This document shows positions 46,107 through 53,775 of a stretch of 64,000 bases of DNA, piece by piece (the first letter of the stretch is position 1; the number at the start of each line of letters is the position of its first letter). The notes below the pieces were generated by a model that was not told the DNA's origin, did not search any database, and saw only the letters and a program-made list of their open reading frames with translations. A program made the translations under genes and the position numbers. Origin of the DNA: Marinobacterium iners DSM 11526 (GTDB lineage Bacteria > Pseudomonadota > Gammaproteobacteria > Pseudomonadales > Balneatricaceae); NCBI RefSeq assembly GCF_900107855.1, contig NZ_FNRJ01000001.1:248001-312000 (forward strand), in the 5' to 3' direction.

Positions 46107-46121
46107 TGATATTAATTATCA
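46107..46121. promoter_or_regulatory. Fur box of the haem-type receptor gene
   Basis: TGATATTAATTATCA matches the 7-1-7 Fur consensus at 13 of 14 positions and lies within the perfect inverted repeat AATGATA-N5-TATCATT, 30 bases before the start codon. Confidence 0.85.
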
Positions 46122-46150
46122 TTTACATTAAATCATGTGAGGAATACAGG

Positions 46151-48328
46151 ATGAGGTACCCCACCCTGACGCAGGTCACGCTGATGACAGCGGGCCTACT
46201 CAGTACCCATATGGCCCAAGCAGATGAACCCTCCGTACAATGCACCCCAACCCTTAGTAATCAATGCGAGCAGGTAAGGCCCCCATTAAAATTACCCCCT
46301 GTTACCATCACCGCCAACCGCGTCGCCACTGAATTGCCGCGTTATACCGGCCAAATCAGTGTTCTTGAGGCTGGTGATCTAACCAGTCCAAATATCATCG
46401 AAAATCTGACGCAGATCCCGGGGTTTGAGACTGGTGATGATTTTGGTCGCCAAATTGGCTCTCAGTTCAAACTGCGTGGCTTTGGCTATCAATCCGAAAC
46501 ACGCGTCATCATCGAACAGGACGGCGTTAAGCGCTCTCCCAGTTTGTTCTCTAACCACATATCGTCATTTCGAACCGATCCCAACCTGTTGAAGCGCGTT
46601 GAGGTGGTAAAAGGCGGCTCCTCCGTGCTTCATGGCAGCGGCGCCATTGGCGGTATCGTCAGTATGACGACCAAGGACGCGAAAGACTTTTTGCGCGACG
46701 GCGATAGCACAGGAGTAACACTGGGTACTCGTTACGACAGCAACAATTCACGGCAGGCACACATTGCACTGGCCATCGATGCCGAACAGGCCCCTGTCGA
46801 TTTTCTTGTGTACCGCAAGCAAGGCCAATTCGATGACATCACGCTGGCTGATGGTGGCGTCCGCAATAGCGAAGATGGCAGTCGCATTGATGAAACCCTT
46901 AATGACGAAACGATCAAAAACAGTTTCTTCAAAGCCGGATGGGATATCAGCGATGAACAGCGCATGGCCCTGTCCTACTACAAATACGATGAGGAACTCG
47001 AAACCAGCTGGCAAACACTCTGGCATCGTGATCCAGGCGAATCTCCAGTGGACGGAAATCTGGAACAGCGCGATATCATTCTGGATTACAGCTTTGCACC
47101 CTCGGATAATGACCTGATCAATTTCAGCGCCAAGGTATACGATTCCGAAGCGTTTTACCGCCGAACACGTGCCAGTGACACCTACAGCGTCTTTTACATC
47201 AACAGGGACGAACGTCAGGGTTTTAACCTCAAAAACAGTGCCGAGTTCACCACCGGTAGCCTGAAGCACTCATTGGTGGCAGGCCTCGACTACGAAGAGC
47301 GGGAGGAGGACGCAACTTACCTCTACAACAATGAACCATCGGACTTTGGCTCTTTCCCGAACTACTACAAGGATACCGGCCTGTATGCACAGGATATTAT
47401 TCAGCTCGGCAAGGCAGAGATTTCCTTGGGCGGACGTCTTGATCGGTTCAAGCGAGGTGTCGATCTTCCCGGGCGTTCAGAATACAGGGACGGTCATTTT
47501 TCACCCAAAGTCGGTATCAGTTACGAAGTACATGACGGGGTGTACTTGTTGGCCAACTATGCGGAAACTTTCCGCGGGCCAACACCTAACGAAACCTCTG
47601 CCAGTGGCGCATTGAACCCTCATTATTGGTATGTTCCCAATAATGCTCTTAAACCTGAAGTTGCCAAAGAATATGAAATTGGCTTCTCCCTGAGTCAACA
47701 GAATCTATTGGGAGATGACAGTCTCTATCTGAAAGCAACTTGGTTTGATGGGGATATCAAGGACATGATCAGCCTTGAGCGCTCACCCGAACTGGGGATG
47801 CCGCCGGATATTGGTGATGGTTACGCAGACTATCGGGAATATGCCCAGTACAAAAACATCGCCAGTGCCAGCCGAAGAGGTTTTGAGGTTGAAGCCAAAT
47901 ACCGCCTGCCTAGCTGGGCCTTTGCGGCAGGTTATGACCACCTCAAACTGCATGACGATAGCACGGGCAAATTGCTGCAGCCTTCTACCGACAAGCTTTA
48001 CCTGAACGCCAGTTATACCCATCACCCCTGGGATCTGACTACAGGTATGCGTCTAACACACTGGTTTGAACCCAAGCGGGACAGCTATGTTCGCGTCATC
48101 AGTGGTGAGGAGTACCATTATATCAAGGATAGCTTCACCACGGTTGATCTGCTTGGCAGCTGGCAACCCAGTAACTGGGGGCAGCATGAACTGGCACAGG
48201 ACTGGTCAGTGAAGTTTGGCATCAACAATCTGTTCGATGAGCAGCGCATTAACGCCGCCAACTATACAACCACTACGGCCGTTGGCAAAGGGCGCAACTA
48301 CTACCTTACCCTGGAAAAGTACTTCTAA
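46151..48328 (+). CDS. TonB-dependent receptor, haem/haemoglobin-type
   Basis: A 725-residue receptor with a signal peptide (MRYPTLTQVTLMTAGLL, cleavage near AQA-D) and TonB box VTITANRV. The plug includes FKLRGFGYQSETRVIIEQDG and LKRVEVVKGGSSVLHGSGAI. The barrel ends GRNYYLTLEKYF, like haem receptors, which commonly finish G-R-N-Y-x-L. The NPHYWYVPNNALKPEVAKEYEIG stretch matches the haem/lactoferrin-type group (NPxL-like region). The start at 46151 has GAGGA upstream; the earlier ATG at 46106 is within the Fur box. Haem as ligand is likely given hemP nearby, but not certain. Confidence 0.82.
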   Translation: MRYPTLTQVTLMTAGLLSTHMAQADEPSVQCTPTLSNQCEQVRPPLKLPPVTITANRVATELPRYTGQISVLEAGDLTSPNIIENLTQIPGFETGDDFGRQIGSQFKLRGFGYQSETRVIIEQDGVKRSPSLFSNHISSFRTDPNLLKRVEVVKGGSSVLHGSGAIGGIVSMTTKDAKDFLRDGDSTGVTLGTRYDSNNSRQAHIALAIDAEQAPVDFLVYRKQGQFDDITLADGGVRNSEDGSRIDETLNDETIKNSFFKAGWDISDEQRMALSYYKYDEELETSWQTLWHRDPGESPVDGNLEQRDIILDYSFAPSDNDLINFSAKVYDSEAFYRRTRASDTYSVFYINRDERQGFNLKNSAEFTTGSLKHSLVAGLDYEEREEDATYLYNNEPSDFGSFPNYYKDTGLYAQDIIQLGKAEISLGGRLDRFKRGVDLPGRSEYRDGHFSPKVGISYEVHDGVYLLANYAETFRGPTPNETSASGALNPHYWYVPNNALKPEVAKEYEIGFSLSQQNLLGDDSLYLKATWFDGDIKDMISLERSPELGMPPDIGDGYADYREYAQYKNIASASRRGFEVEAKYRLPSWAFAAGYDHLKLHDDSTGKLLQPSTDKLYLNASYTHHPWDLTTGMRLTHWFEPKRDSYVRVISGEEYHYIKDSFTTVDLLGSWQPSNWGQHELAQDWSVKFGINNLFDEQRINAANYTTTTAVGKGRNYYLTLEKYF

Positions 48329-48373
48329 TTTGGCAGCATAACCGCCCGTGACGACGAGCCATTCACTCTAAAA

Positions 48374-48400
48374 CCCCGGTCATCACTGATCGGGGCTTTT
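48374..48400 (+). terminator. rho-independent terminator after the haem-type receptor
   Basis: CCCCGGTCA (48374-48382), loop TCAC, TGATCGGGG (48387-48395), one G-T pair, then CTTTTC on the plus strand, 46 bases after the receptor stop. Confidence 0.85.
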
Positions 48401-48510
48401 CTCATTCAGCACAGTATCAGCCGCAGAGGCCCTATCAGCGCGCAGCACTTTAACCACTTCCCCATGTTCTGAATCGCCACTCAACCTCTACCGGATTCCG
48501 TGACTTACAA

Positions 48511-49338
48511 GACAAGCGCCGCCAAACCCGCAAGGAGAAGTTCCTGGGCCGGATGGACAAGTTGATCCCTTGGGCACGTCTCGAAGACGTCATCGAACCT
48601 CATTATCCCAAGGCCGACAACGGTCGTCGGCCTTATCCGTTGTCCACCGTGCTGCGAATTCATTGTATGCAGCAATGGTACAACCTCAGTGATCCGGCCA
48701 TGGAGGATGCACTGTACAAAATTGCCTCCATGCGCTTGTTTGCCGGCCTGTCACTGGACAAGTCCATCCCGGATCATTCCACGATTCTGAAGTTCCGCCA
48801 CCTGCTGGAACAACATGGCCTGGCACGCCAGATCTTCGGCAAGGTCAATCAATGGCTGTCAGAGGCGGGTGTACTGCTCAGGGAGGGTTCTTTGATCGAT
48901 GCCACCATCATCGAAGCTCCCAGTTCAACCAAGAACCGCAGCGGCAAGCGCGATCCGGAGATGCACCAGACCCAAAAAGGGAATCAATGGCATTTCGGCA
49001 TGAAAGCTCATATCGGCGTGGATGCCCGCACCGGTATCACGCACAGCTTCACCACTACGGCAGCCAATGAGCACGACCTGAACCAAACAGAGCACCTGCT
49101 TCACGGTGATGAAGCGTTCATCTTTGCCGATGCGGGCTACCGGGGCGCCGAAAAGCGGGAGGAGCTGAAGGCGAGCCTCCGCGCCAAGGTCGAGCATCCG
49201 TTCCGGATCATCAAGTGCCAGTTCGGCTTCGTGAAAGCCCGTTATCGTGGCCTTAAGAAAAATGATGGAAAATTGGCGATGCTGCTTGCTCTGTCAAACC
49301 TCGTGCGCGTGGATCAGATGTTGCGAGCACAGGGCTAA
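48511..49338 (+). mobile_element. IS5-family insertion sequence, transposase internally deleted
   Basis: The coding sequence reads [20 protein letters not shown], then a typical IS5-family transposase ([36 protein letters not shown] with the first Asp, [15 protein letters not shown] with the second, and [14 protein letters not shown] with the catalytic Glu). Full-length relatives have some 35 residues between the REEL and KAS segments; here they are joined directly. The first ATG is at 48553, and no start codon is visible for the upstream N-terminal codons. Both suggest a defective copy. I could not identify terminal inverted repeats or a target-site duplication. It separates an intact receptor from the truncated one downstream. 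Confidence 0.8.
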
Positions 49339-49414
49339 TCCGTTTGAAGTGCCTGAAAAGGCAGCTTTCCGAGGGAAAACGCGGGATAGTGACGCCTGAA
49401 TTGGACTCCCGTAG

Positions 49415-50091
49415 CGAAGATTACTGGTTGCAGTGGGAATGGGAGGGGACTTAATCACACGTTCCCTAAAGGCAGAAAAAGCCCATAATTTTGAGCTTGG
49501 AATGGACCTTAACCATGGCTCATTTGACTTTGGCGCAGGGCTCTACCACTCAAAAATTGCAAACCCAATTGCCGGAGCAACTCCGTGGTCCAAAGTTGCA
49601 ATAAACTTGGAGGATGACATTGTCACAAGGGGATACTATTTAAGGGCTGGATACGCGAAGGGACCGTGGGAGATCTCAGCCGAGATCAATATTGCCGATA
49701 CGGAATTTGACGACCAAACAGTAACCCGTTATGTCTACTCTTCAGGTGCTACCAGCATAGGCAATACACTGGCACTGGATGTGAACTACCAAGCCAGGCC
49801 AAACCTGAAACTGGGATGGACGGCTGAATTTGTTCGTGGAATGGAGTCTTTCGAGATTAACGTTGCTGGTGAACAGCTTAACGTTAAAAAGCCCGGTTAC
49901 GCGGTGCATGATGTGTATGCCCACTGGCTACCTACTGGCCGCGACACTTTCGTCATCGGGTTGAGTATCAACAACCTGTTTGAAGCCATGCCAGCGTCGA
50001 AGACCTTACAGCCAATCCGGGATACTCAATCATTTCGGGCTATCCAGAGGCCGGTCGTGACATAAGACTATCTGCAAAGGTCCGCTTCTGA
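49415..50091 (+). pseudogene. 3' remnant of a TonB-dependent receptor, 5'-truncated and frameshifted
   Basis: The reading frame LKAEKAHNFELGMDLNHGSF begins directly after the IS region and matches the last third of a haem-type receptor barrel. Near 49985, after INNLFEA, the frame shifts by one missing base. In the other frame the sequence continues HASVEDLTANPGYSIISGYPEAGRDIRLSAKVRF and stops at 50091, giving the proper C-terminal Phe of an outer-membrane barrel. The gene has lost its promoter, signal peptide, plug and most of the barrel, probably through an IS-associated deletion. It is distinct from the intact receptor at 46151-48328. Confidence 0.85.
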
Positions 50092-50107
50092 ATGACATAA
50101 TTGCAGA

Positions 50108-50148
50108 TGATAACCATTAGCATTATCATGCAGTAGTAATGCTAATGG
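50108..50148 (+). promoter_or_regulatory. Fur box overlapping a 12-bp inverted repeat, DUF2325 leader
   Basis: TGATAACCATTAGCA (50108-50122) matches the 7-1-7 Fur consensus at 12 of 14. It overlaps a perfect inverted repeat with arms CCATTAGCATTA (50114-50125) and TAATGCTAATGG (50137-50148) around an 11-base centre. GGAGG follows 5 bases later. The repeat could be a second operator or an RNA hairpin next to the ribosome binding site. Confidence 0.7.
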
Positions 50149-50166
50149 TCTTCGGAGGTGCCTGTC

Positions 50167-51372
50167 ATGTGCCAAAGCTGCAACGGTATCAACTCAGCAA
50201 AGCATCAGCGCTTGTCAAAACGCTATAAACTCTGGCAACTCCCCACCTACACCCACTGCCCAGTTATCGGCACCTGCTTAACTTTGGATGAACTGGTCAA
50301 GATAGTCCGGCAGACAGGATTGCTTGTCGAGCAGGGCAGTGACTACTATCTTCACAGCAGCCTGGTTCAATTGGCAGACCAAAACGTGCCACCCTCACGC
50401 CGAATCCAGAAGATTCTCGACTCAAAATACAGCCGCTGGATCAAATCCTATGGCGCACTGACAACTGACGCAGAACGAAAAAAGTTCTGGCATGATGCTG
50501 TCAAAACAGGACAAGTACCGGGAGCCTTCTGGGCCGTTATCAGCCACACTCACTCCCCTGCCAGCCTAGTTGATCTGGCCCTTGGCGATGTACATATGCT
50601 CTCACACCTTCAAGGGGCGCTGAACAGGGCTGACTTGCAGTACATGGCCAAACTTGAGCAGGAGGTTTGCACTCTGCGTGACAAGCTTGAACGCCAGCAG
50701 ATACAACACCAAAAATCACAGCAGCAAAGCAACCGTCTGGTGACGGCTCAAGAAAAAGCATTACAGAGCTTGCGACAACAAATTCAACCTGATGAAAATA
50801 GCCCTTCGAATGTGCAGAAAGAACTGGAATCTGTGCGCAAGAAATACCACTTGATCGCTCGCCAGAAAGATTGGGCTCTCAAGCAACTGCAGCAACGCCA
50901 GACGAACATAAAACGCTTGGAAGAACGACAGGAGGCGCTTGTTGATCAACTTTTGGAGACTACGCAAGAGCGCGATGCCCTCGAGTCTACAGTTGAAAAC
51001 CTGTTGCAGCCCGGCCGCAGTGAAGACGAGCATAACCGAACCGCCCGCCTGTTCGACCTGAACGGCCGCAAGCTGGCCTATGTGGGTGGGCGCACAGCCC
51101 TGTTTCCGAGGCTTAAATCATTTGTAGAAGCCCACAATGGGCAATTTTATTGTCATGACGGCGGCATTGAAAACAGCCATCCGGAACTCAGCCAATGCCT
51201 GTCAAAAGCAGACATGGTGTTCTGCCCCATTGACTGCGTCAGCCATAACGCCTGCCTGCAGGTCAAAAAGTATTGCAAACGCAATTCAAAGCGGTTTATT
51301 CCGCTTCGCAGCGCAAGCCTTGCGACCTTTACATATCAACTGAAGCAGAATTGTGAAGCCATTGTAGATTGA
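50167..51372 (+). CDS. DUF2325 protein with coiled coil, iron-regulated
   Basis: A 401-residue cytoplasmic protein. The N-terminus has a C-x-x-C (MCQSCNG). Residues about 160-280 are a long coiled coil rich in Gln, Lys, Glu and Arg, and the last 90 residues are a DUF2325 domain (LAYVGGRTALFPRLKSFVEA, DMVFCPIDCVSHNACLQVKKYCKRN, with several Cys). The start at 50167 has GGAGG 8 bases upstream; the GTG at 50158 would use part of that site. It is preceded by a Fur box and followed by hemP. The function of DUF2325 is unknown; the Cys-rich ends suggest metal or haem sensing, which is only inference. Confidence 0.8.
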   Translation: MCQSCNGINSAKHQRLSKRYKLWQLPTYTHCPVIGTCLTLDELVKIVRQTGLLVEQGSDYYLHSSLVQLADQNVPPSRRIQKILDSKYSRWIKSYGALTTDAERKKFWHDAVKTGQVPGAFWAVISHTHSPASLVDLALGDVHMLSHLQGALNRADLQYMAKLEQEVCTLRDKLERQQIQHQKSQQQSNRLVTAQEKALQSLRQQIQPDENSPSNVQKELESVRKKYHLIARQKDWALKQLQQRQTNIKRLEERQEALVDQLLETTQERDALESTVENLLQPGRSEDEHNRTARLFDLNGRKLAYVGGRTALFPRLKSFVEAHNGQFYCHDGGIENSHPELSQCLSKADMVFCPIDCVSHNACLQVKKYCKRNSKRFIPLRSASLATFTYQLKQNCEAIVD

Positions 51373-51373
51373 T

Positions 51374-51435
51374 ACCCCCAAGATTCAGCAACTAAAACAA
51401 CTAAGGATGGAAAATTGATGTATGGGGGTTTTTTT
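51374..51435 (+). terminator. possible terminator after the DUF2325 gene
   Basis: ACCCCCA (51374-51380) can pair with TGGGGGT (51423-51429), immediately followed by a run of T to 51435. The 42-base loop is long, so efficiency is uncertain. Confidence 0.45.
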
Positions 51436-51463
51436 GCTCCTTTTTACATCAGGAACTCTGAAA

Positions 51464-51514
51464 GCTTGCATAAGATGATAATGATGAGTATTCTCATTAT
51501 CATCTTATGCAAGC
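51464..51514 (+). promoter_or_regulatory. 51-bp inverted repeat with overlapping Fur sites upstream of hemP
   Basis: Perfect 21-base arms (51464-51484, beginning GCTTGCATAAG, and 51494-51514, ending CTTATGCAAGC) around a 9-base centre TGAGTATTC. The inner part of each arm contains TGATAATGA or its complement TCATTATCA, so two Fur half-sites face each other. Fur sites need only about 19 bases, so the extra symmetry is unexplained. AAGGA and the hemP start follow within 20 bases. Confidence 0.85.
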
Positions 51515-51532
51515 CAGACAAGGACCGCATGT

Positions 51533-51679
51533 ATGACTGACAAACTTGAGCAACAGGGAGTCAAATGGATACGCAGTGACGAGTTGGTCAAGAGTCCATC
51601 GGGACTGCTCATTCTGCACAATGACGAACCTTACCGATTGCGCATCACACGCAAAGGCAAATTAATATTAACCAAGTAA
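51533..51679 (+). CDS. hemP: hemin uptake protein HemP
   Basis: A 48-residue protein, MTDKLEQQGVKWIRSDELVK followed by SPSGLLILHNDEPYRLRITR and ending KGKLILTK, matching the HemP family (conserved I-x-H-x-x-x-x-Y-x-L-R-x-T-x-x-x-K-L-I-L-T-K). AAGGA lies 8 bases upstream. HemP genes accompany haem receptors and are iron-repressed; in some bacteria HemP acts as a transcription activator of haem uptake genes. Preceded by the large Fur-site inverted repeat. Confidence 0.92.
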   Translation: MTDKLEQQGVKWIRSDELVKSPSGLLILHNDEPYRLRITRKGKLILTK

Positions 51680-51774
51680 CGTTCACCCAACCTGACAGCT
51701 ATTAGCCAGACGCTCAGCCGCCAGCCACAGCCTGTCTCCCTGATACAACCAGTTTTTGCGAGAAGGCGATTGCC

Positions 51775-51906
51775 ATGCATCTCATTTTCGATGTCCCAAC
51801 CACCAGCACACCAATGCGACATCATTTTGATCAACGGAATACGCAACAAAGGTCACTTGTCGCCCCGGTACTGTGGGACGGTGAAGCGGATTTGGTGGGC
51901 ACATGA
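51775..51906 (+). CDS. small unrecognised ORF
   Basis: 43 codons, MHLIFDVPTTSTPMRHHFDQ and on, with AGAAGG about 8 bases upstream. Its stop overlaps the start of the next small ORF by four bases (ATGA), the pattern of translational coupling used elsewhere in this window. No family recognised. It may be a real small gene of the haem locus or a relic. Confidence 0.35.
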   Translation: MHLIFDVPTTSTPMRHHFDQRNTQQRSLVAPVLWDGEADLVGT

Positions 51907-52052
51907 AAACACTTGTTTACCACCTGCATATCCCTCTGCTCGGTGCTCTATTACTTGCTTTAATGCTGGCTCCCTCTGTGAAGGCGGAGACGCTGCAGCA
52001 TGTTGTGAATGTAGATACCTCACCGGCAGAGATATCGACTGTAGCGCGTTGA
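51903..52052 (+). CDS. small exported or membrane ORF, unrecognised
   Basis: 49 codons. The start MKTLVYHLHIPLLGALLLAL continues MLAPSVKAE, an excellent signal peptide with cleavage expected after VKA, leaving about 20 residues. It overlaps the preceding ORF by four bases. It could be a tiny periplasmic peptide or the 5' end of a gene whose remainder was lost; no continuation is visible in other frames. Lies between hemP and rpmE2. Confidence 0.4.
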   Translation: MKTLVYHLHIPLLGALLLALMLAPSVKAETLQHVVNVDTSPAEISTVAR

Positions 52053-52151
52053 CTTTGACAAAGCCTGCGATCAACAAGCAGATGCTCTAGCTAGACACCT
52101 GCTTTGTGTCACCAAACTTCATTGTGCTAATACAAAGCCTTTACACATTAA

Positions 52152-52166
52152 TGAAAATGATTTTCA
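52152..52166. promoter_or_regulatory. Fur-like palindrome upstream of rpmE2
   Basis: TGAAAAT-G-ATTTTCA is a perfect palindrome matching the 7-1-7 Fur consensus at 12 of 14 positions, 15 bases upstream of the Zur-like site. Confidence 0.6.
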
Positions 52167-52180
52167 ATACTATTAATTTT

Positions 52181-52193
52181 GTTATGTTATAAC
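52181..52193. promoter_or_regulatory. Zur-like box upstream of rpmE2
   Basis: GTTATGTTATAAC fits the gammaproteobacterial Zur consensus core (GTTATAnTATAAC) and lies 9 bases before the rpmE2 start. Zur control of the zinc-free L31/L36 paralogues is well established in related bacteria. Confidence 0.75.
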
Positions 52194-52202
52194 GGAGCAG
52201 AA

Positions 52203-52463
52203 ATGAAACACGGTATTCACCCAGAGTACGACTATGTCGTTTTCCGCGACACCAGCTGCGGCAAGACATTCCGTATCCGCTCAACCTGCACGTCAACTGA
52301 AACGATCACCTGGGAGGATGGCAAAACCTATCCCCTGATCAACCTGGATATTTCCAGCGCGTCACATCCTATCTATACCGGCGAGCAGCGTCAGGCCAGC
52401 AACGAAGGTCGAGTGGCACGCTTCAACAAGCGTTTCGGTAATCGCAATTTCAAAAAGGACTGA
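52203..52463 (+). CDS. rpmE2: ribosomal protein L31 type B (zinc-independent)
   Basis: An 86-residue L31 paralogue, [20 protein letters not shown] and on. It retains one Cys in place of the zinc-binding Cys-x-x-Cys of the ordinary L31, so it does not bind zinc and can replace L31 when zinc is scarce. The start at 52203 has CGGAG upstream. It forms a two-gene operon with rpmJ2, under a Zur-like box. Confidence 0.93.
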   Translation: MKHGIHPEYDYVVFRDTSCGKTFRIRSTCTSTETITWEDGKTYPLINLDISSASHPIYTGEQRQASNEGRVARFNKRFGNRNFKKD

Positions 52464-52475
52464 GGGGGTAACAAC

Positions 52476-52616
52476 ATGCAAGTATTGAGTTCACTGAAGA
52501 CCGCCAAACAACGCCACCCCGACTGTCAGGTCGTCAAACGTCGAGGTCGCTACTACGTCATCTGCAAAAGCAACCCGCGCTTCAAGGCGCGACAGGGTGG
52601 CGTGAAAAAGCGCTAA
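52476..52616 (+). CDS. rpmJ2: ribosomal protein L36 type B (zinc-independent)
   Basis: A 46-residue L36 paralogue, [20 protein letters not shown] then [20 protein letters not shown], the YkgO type lacking the full zinc ribbon of ordinary L36. It starts 12 bases after rpmE2, with a GAGGGGG ribosome binding site. Expressed together with rpmE2 in zinc limitation. Confidence 0.93.
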   Translation: MQVLSSLKTAKQRHPDCQVVKRRGRYYVICKSNPRFKARQGGVKKR

Positions 52617-52740
52617 CCTCCATACGCACTGGCTGGTATCGGAGCTCCCCTTCCTCCGGGCCAGTCAGTTACAGCACCGCCATGTTATTTCTAAATGCAA
52701 ACAGCTCTCAGCCTTTTGCAGACTCTGCACGAGATCGCTA

Positions 52741-52755
52741 TGATAATGATTCTCA
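52741..52755. promoter_or_regulatory. Fur box upstream of the AraC gene at 52778
   Basis: TGATAATGATTCTCA matches the 7-1-7 Fur consensus at 13 of 14 positions, 22 bases before the start codon. Confidence 0.85.
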
Positions 52756-52777
52756 GTAGCAGGGATTGATCAAACAC

Positions 52778-53677
52778 ATGCCTCTCCATCTTTCCGCTGA
52801 CTTTTTTATCAAGCAACGGCAACTCAGTGGCTGGTTTGAACAAAACCTGGCCGTAGACGGTATAAACCGCTTCACCACCGCACGCATCAGCCCTGATATC
52901 CAGATTACCCGAAGTCATTGCAACTTCACCGATTCCTGTCAGTGCTGCATCGAACACCCTGCTCCCACTACGCTGGTACTTTACGGGATCAGTGGCATTT
53001 GTCAGTTCAGCACGGAAAATCACCAGTGTACGGTACGTCCGGGGGATCTCTGGGTAATGCAAACAGCCGAGGAGCCGCTGCAACGCTTGACGCCCGCCAA
53101 CCAGATATGTGCCATGCAGGTCGTCAAATGTTCAACGCAACGCCTGTATGACACGGCGATACCCGCCTTGATCCCCCCCTTTCGGCTCTGCCGAATCGCG
53201 CGCCAAAGTCAGCCTCCGGTCGGTTTTCAACGATTGTTCAATAACCCGCTCAGCACAGCGATCGACAAATTGATGGCAGAATCCCAAGCCCTCGAATTGT
53301 TGGCGCACAGCCTCAACCTGATGCAGGCCGAAGCGCCTCCGCAGCCGCCTGCTGGTGCTTCAGATACCCTACATCTAGCCACCGAGTTGCTGACAACAGA
53401 CCTGTGCTCGCCCCCATCACTGGAGGCGCTTGCAAAGGCAACCGGCATGAGCCATGTCCGGCTCAACCGGGAGTTCAAGCTCTACTTTGGCAATACCGTA
53501 TTCGGCTGGCTACGCCAGCACCGCATGAGTCTGGCCCGGCACCAACTCAGGCACAGTCGACGTGAAATCACGGAGATTGCACTGCAGCTGGGTTACAGCA
53601 GTGCCAGCCACTTTTCCAGCAGCTTTCGCCAACACAATGGCTGTACGCCTCTGCAATATCGTATCAACGCCGCCTGA
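52778..53677 (+). CDS. pdtC: AraC-family regulator, probable activator of the thiocarboxylate metallophore locus
   Basis: A 299-residue regulator of the PchR group. The C-terminal double helix-turn-helix (about residues 205-297) has SLEALAKATGMSHVRLNREF and ITEIALQLGYSSASHFSSSFRQHNGCTPLQYR. The start is unclear: the ATG at 52778 has AGGG 13 bases upstream, and a TTG at 52766 is too close to it. A strong Fur box precedes it. It lies next to the pdtK-like receptor, so it may correspond to pdtC of the known pdt cluster; the symbol is by position only. Confidence 0.7.
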   Translation: MPLHLSADFFIKQRQLSGWFEQNLAVDGINRFTTARISPDIQITRSHCNFTDSCQCCIEHPAPTTLVLYGISGICQFSTENHQCTVRPGDLWVMQTAEEPLQRLTPANQICAMQVVKCSTQRLYDTAIPALIPPFRLCRIARQSQPPVGFQRLFNNPLSTAIDKLMAESQALELLAHSLNLMQAEAPPQPPAGASDTLHLATELLTTDLCSPPSLEALAKATGMSHVRLNREFKLYFGNTVFGWLRQHRMSLARHQLRHSRREITEIALQLGYSSASHFSSSFRQHNGCTPLQYRINAA

Positions 53678-53775
53678 GTCGTGCGGCATTTGACACTGGC
53701 CGATTCAGCATCTGAAAGCACTGTTACGCGTCTGCGCCTACATTAGTGCCATTCTTCTCTGGCCAGGACTCACTC

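Noticed and set aside
48402-49432. Terminal inverted repeats of the IS5-type element
   Set aside because: I compared both flanks by eye and found no convincing pair; the element boundaries are therefore left open.
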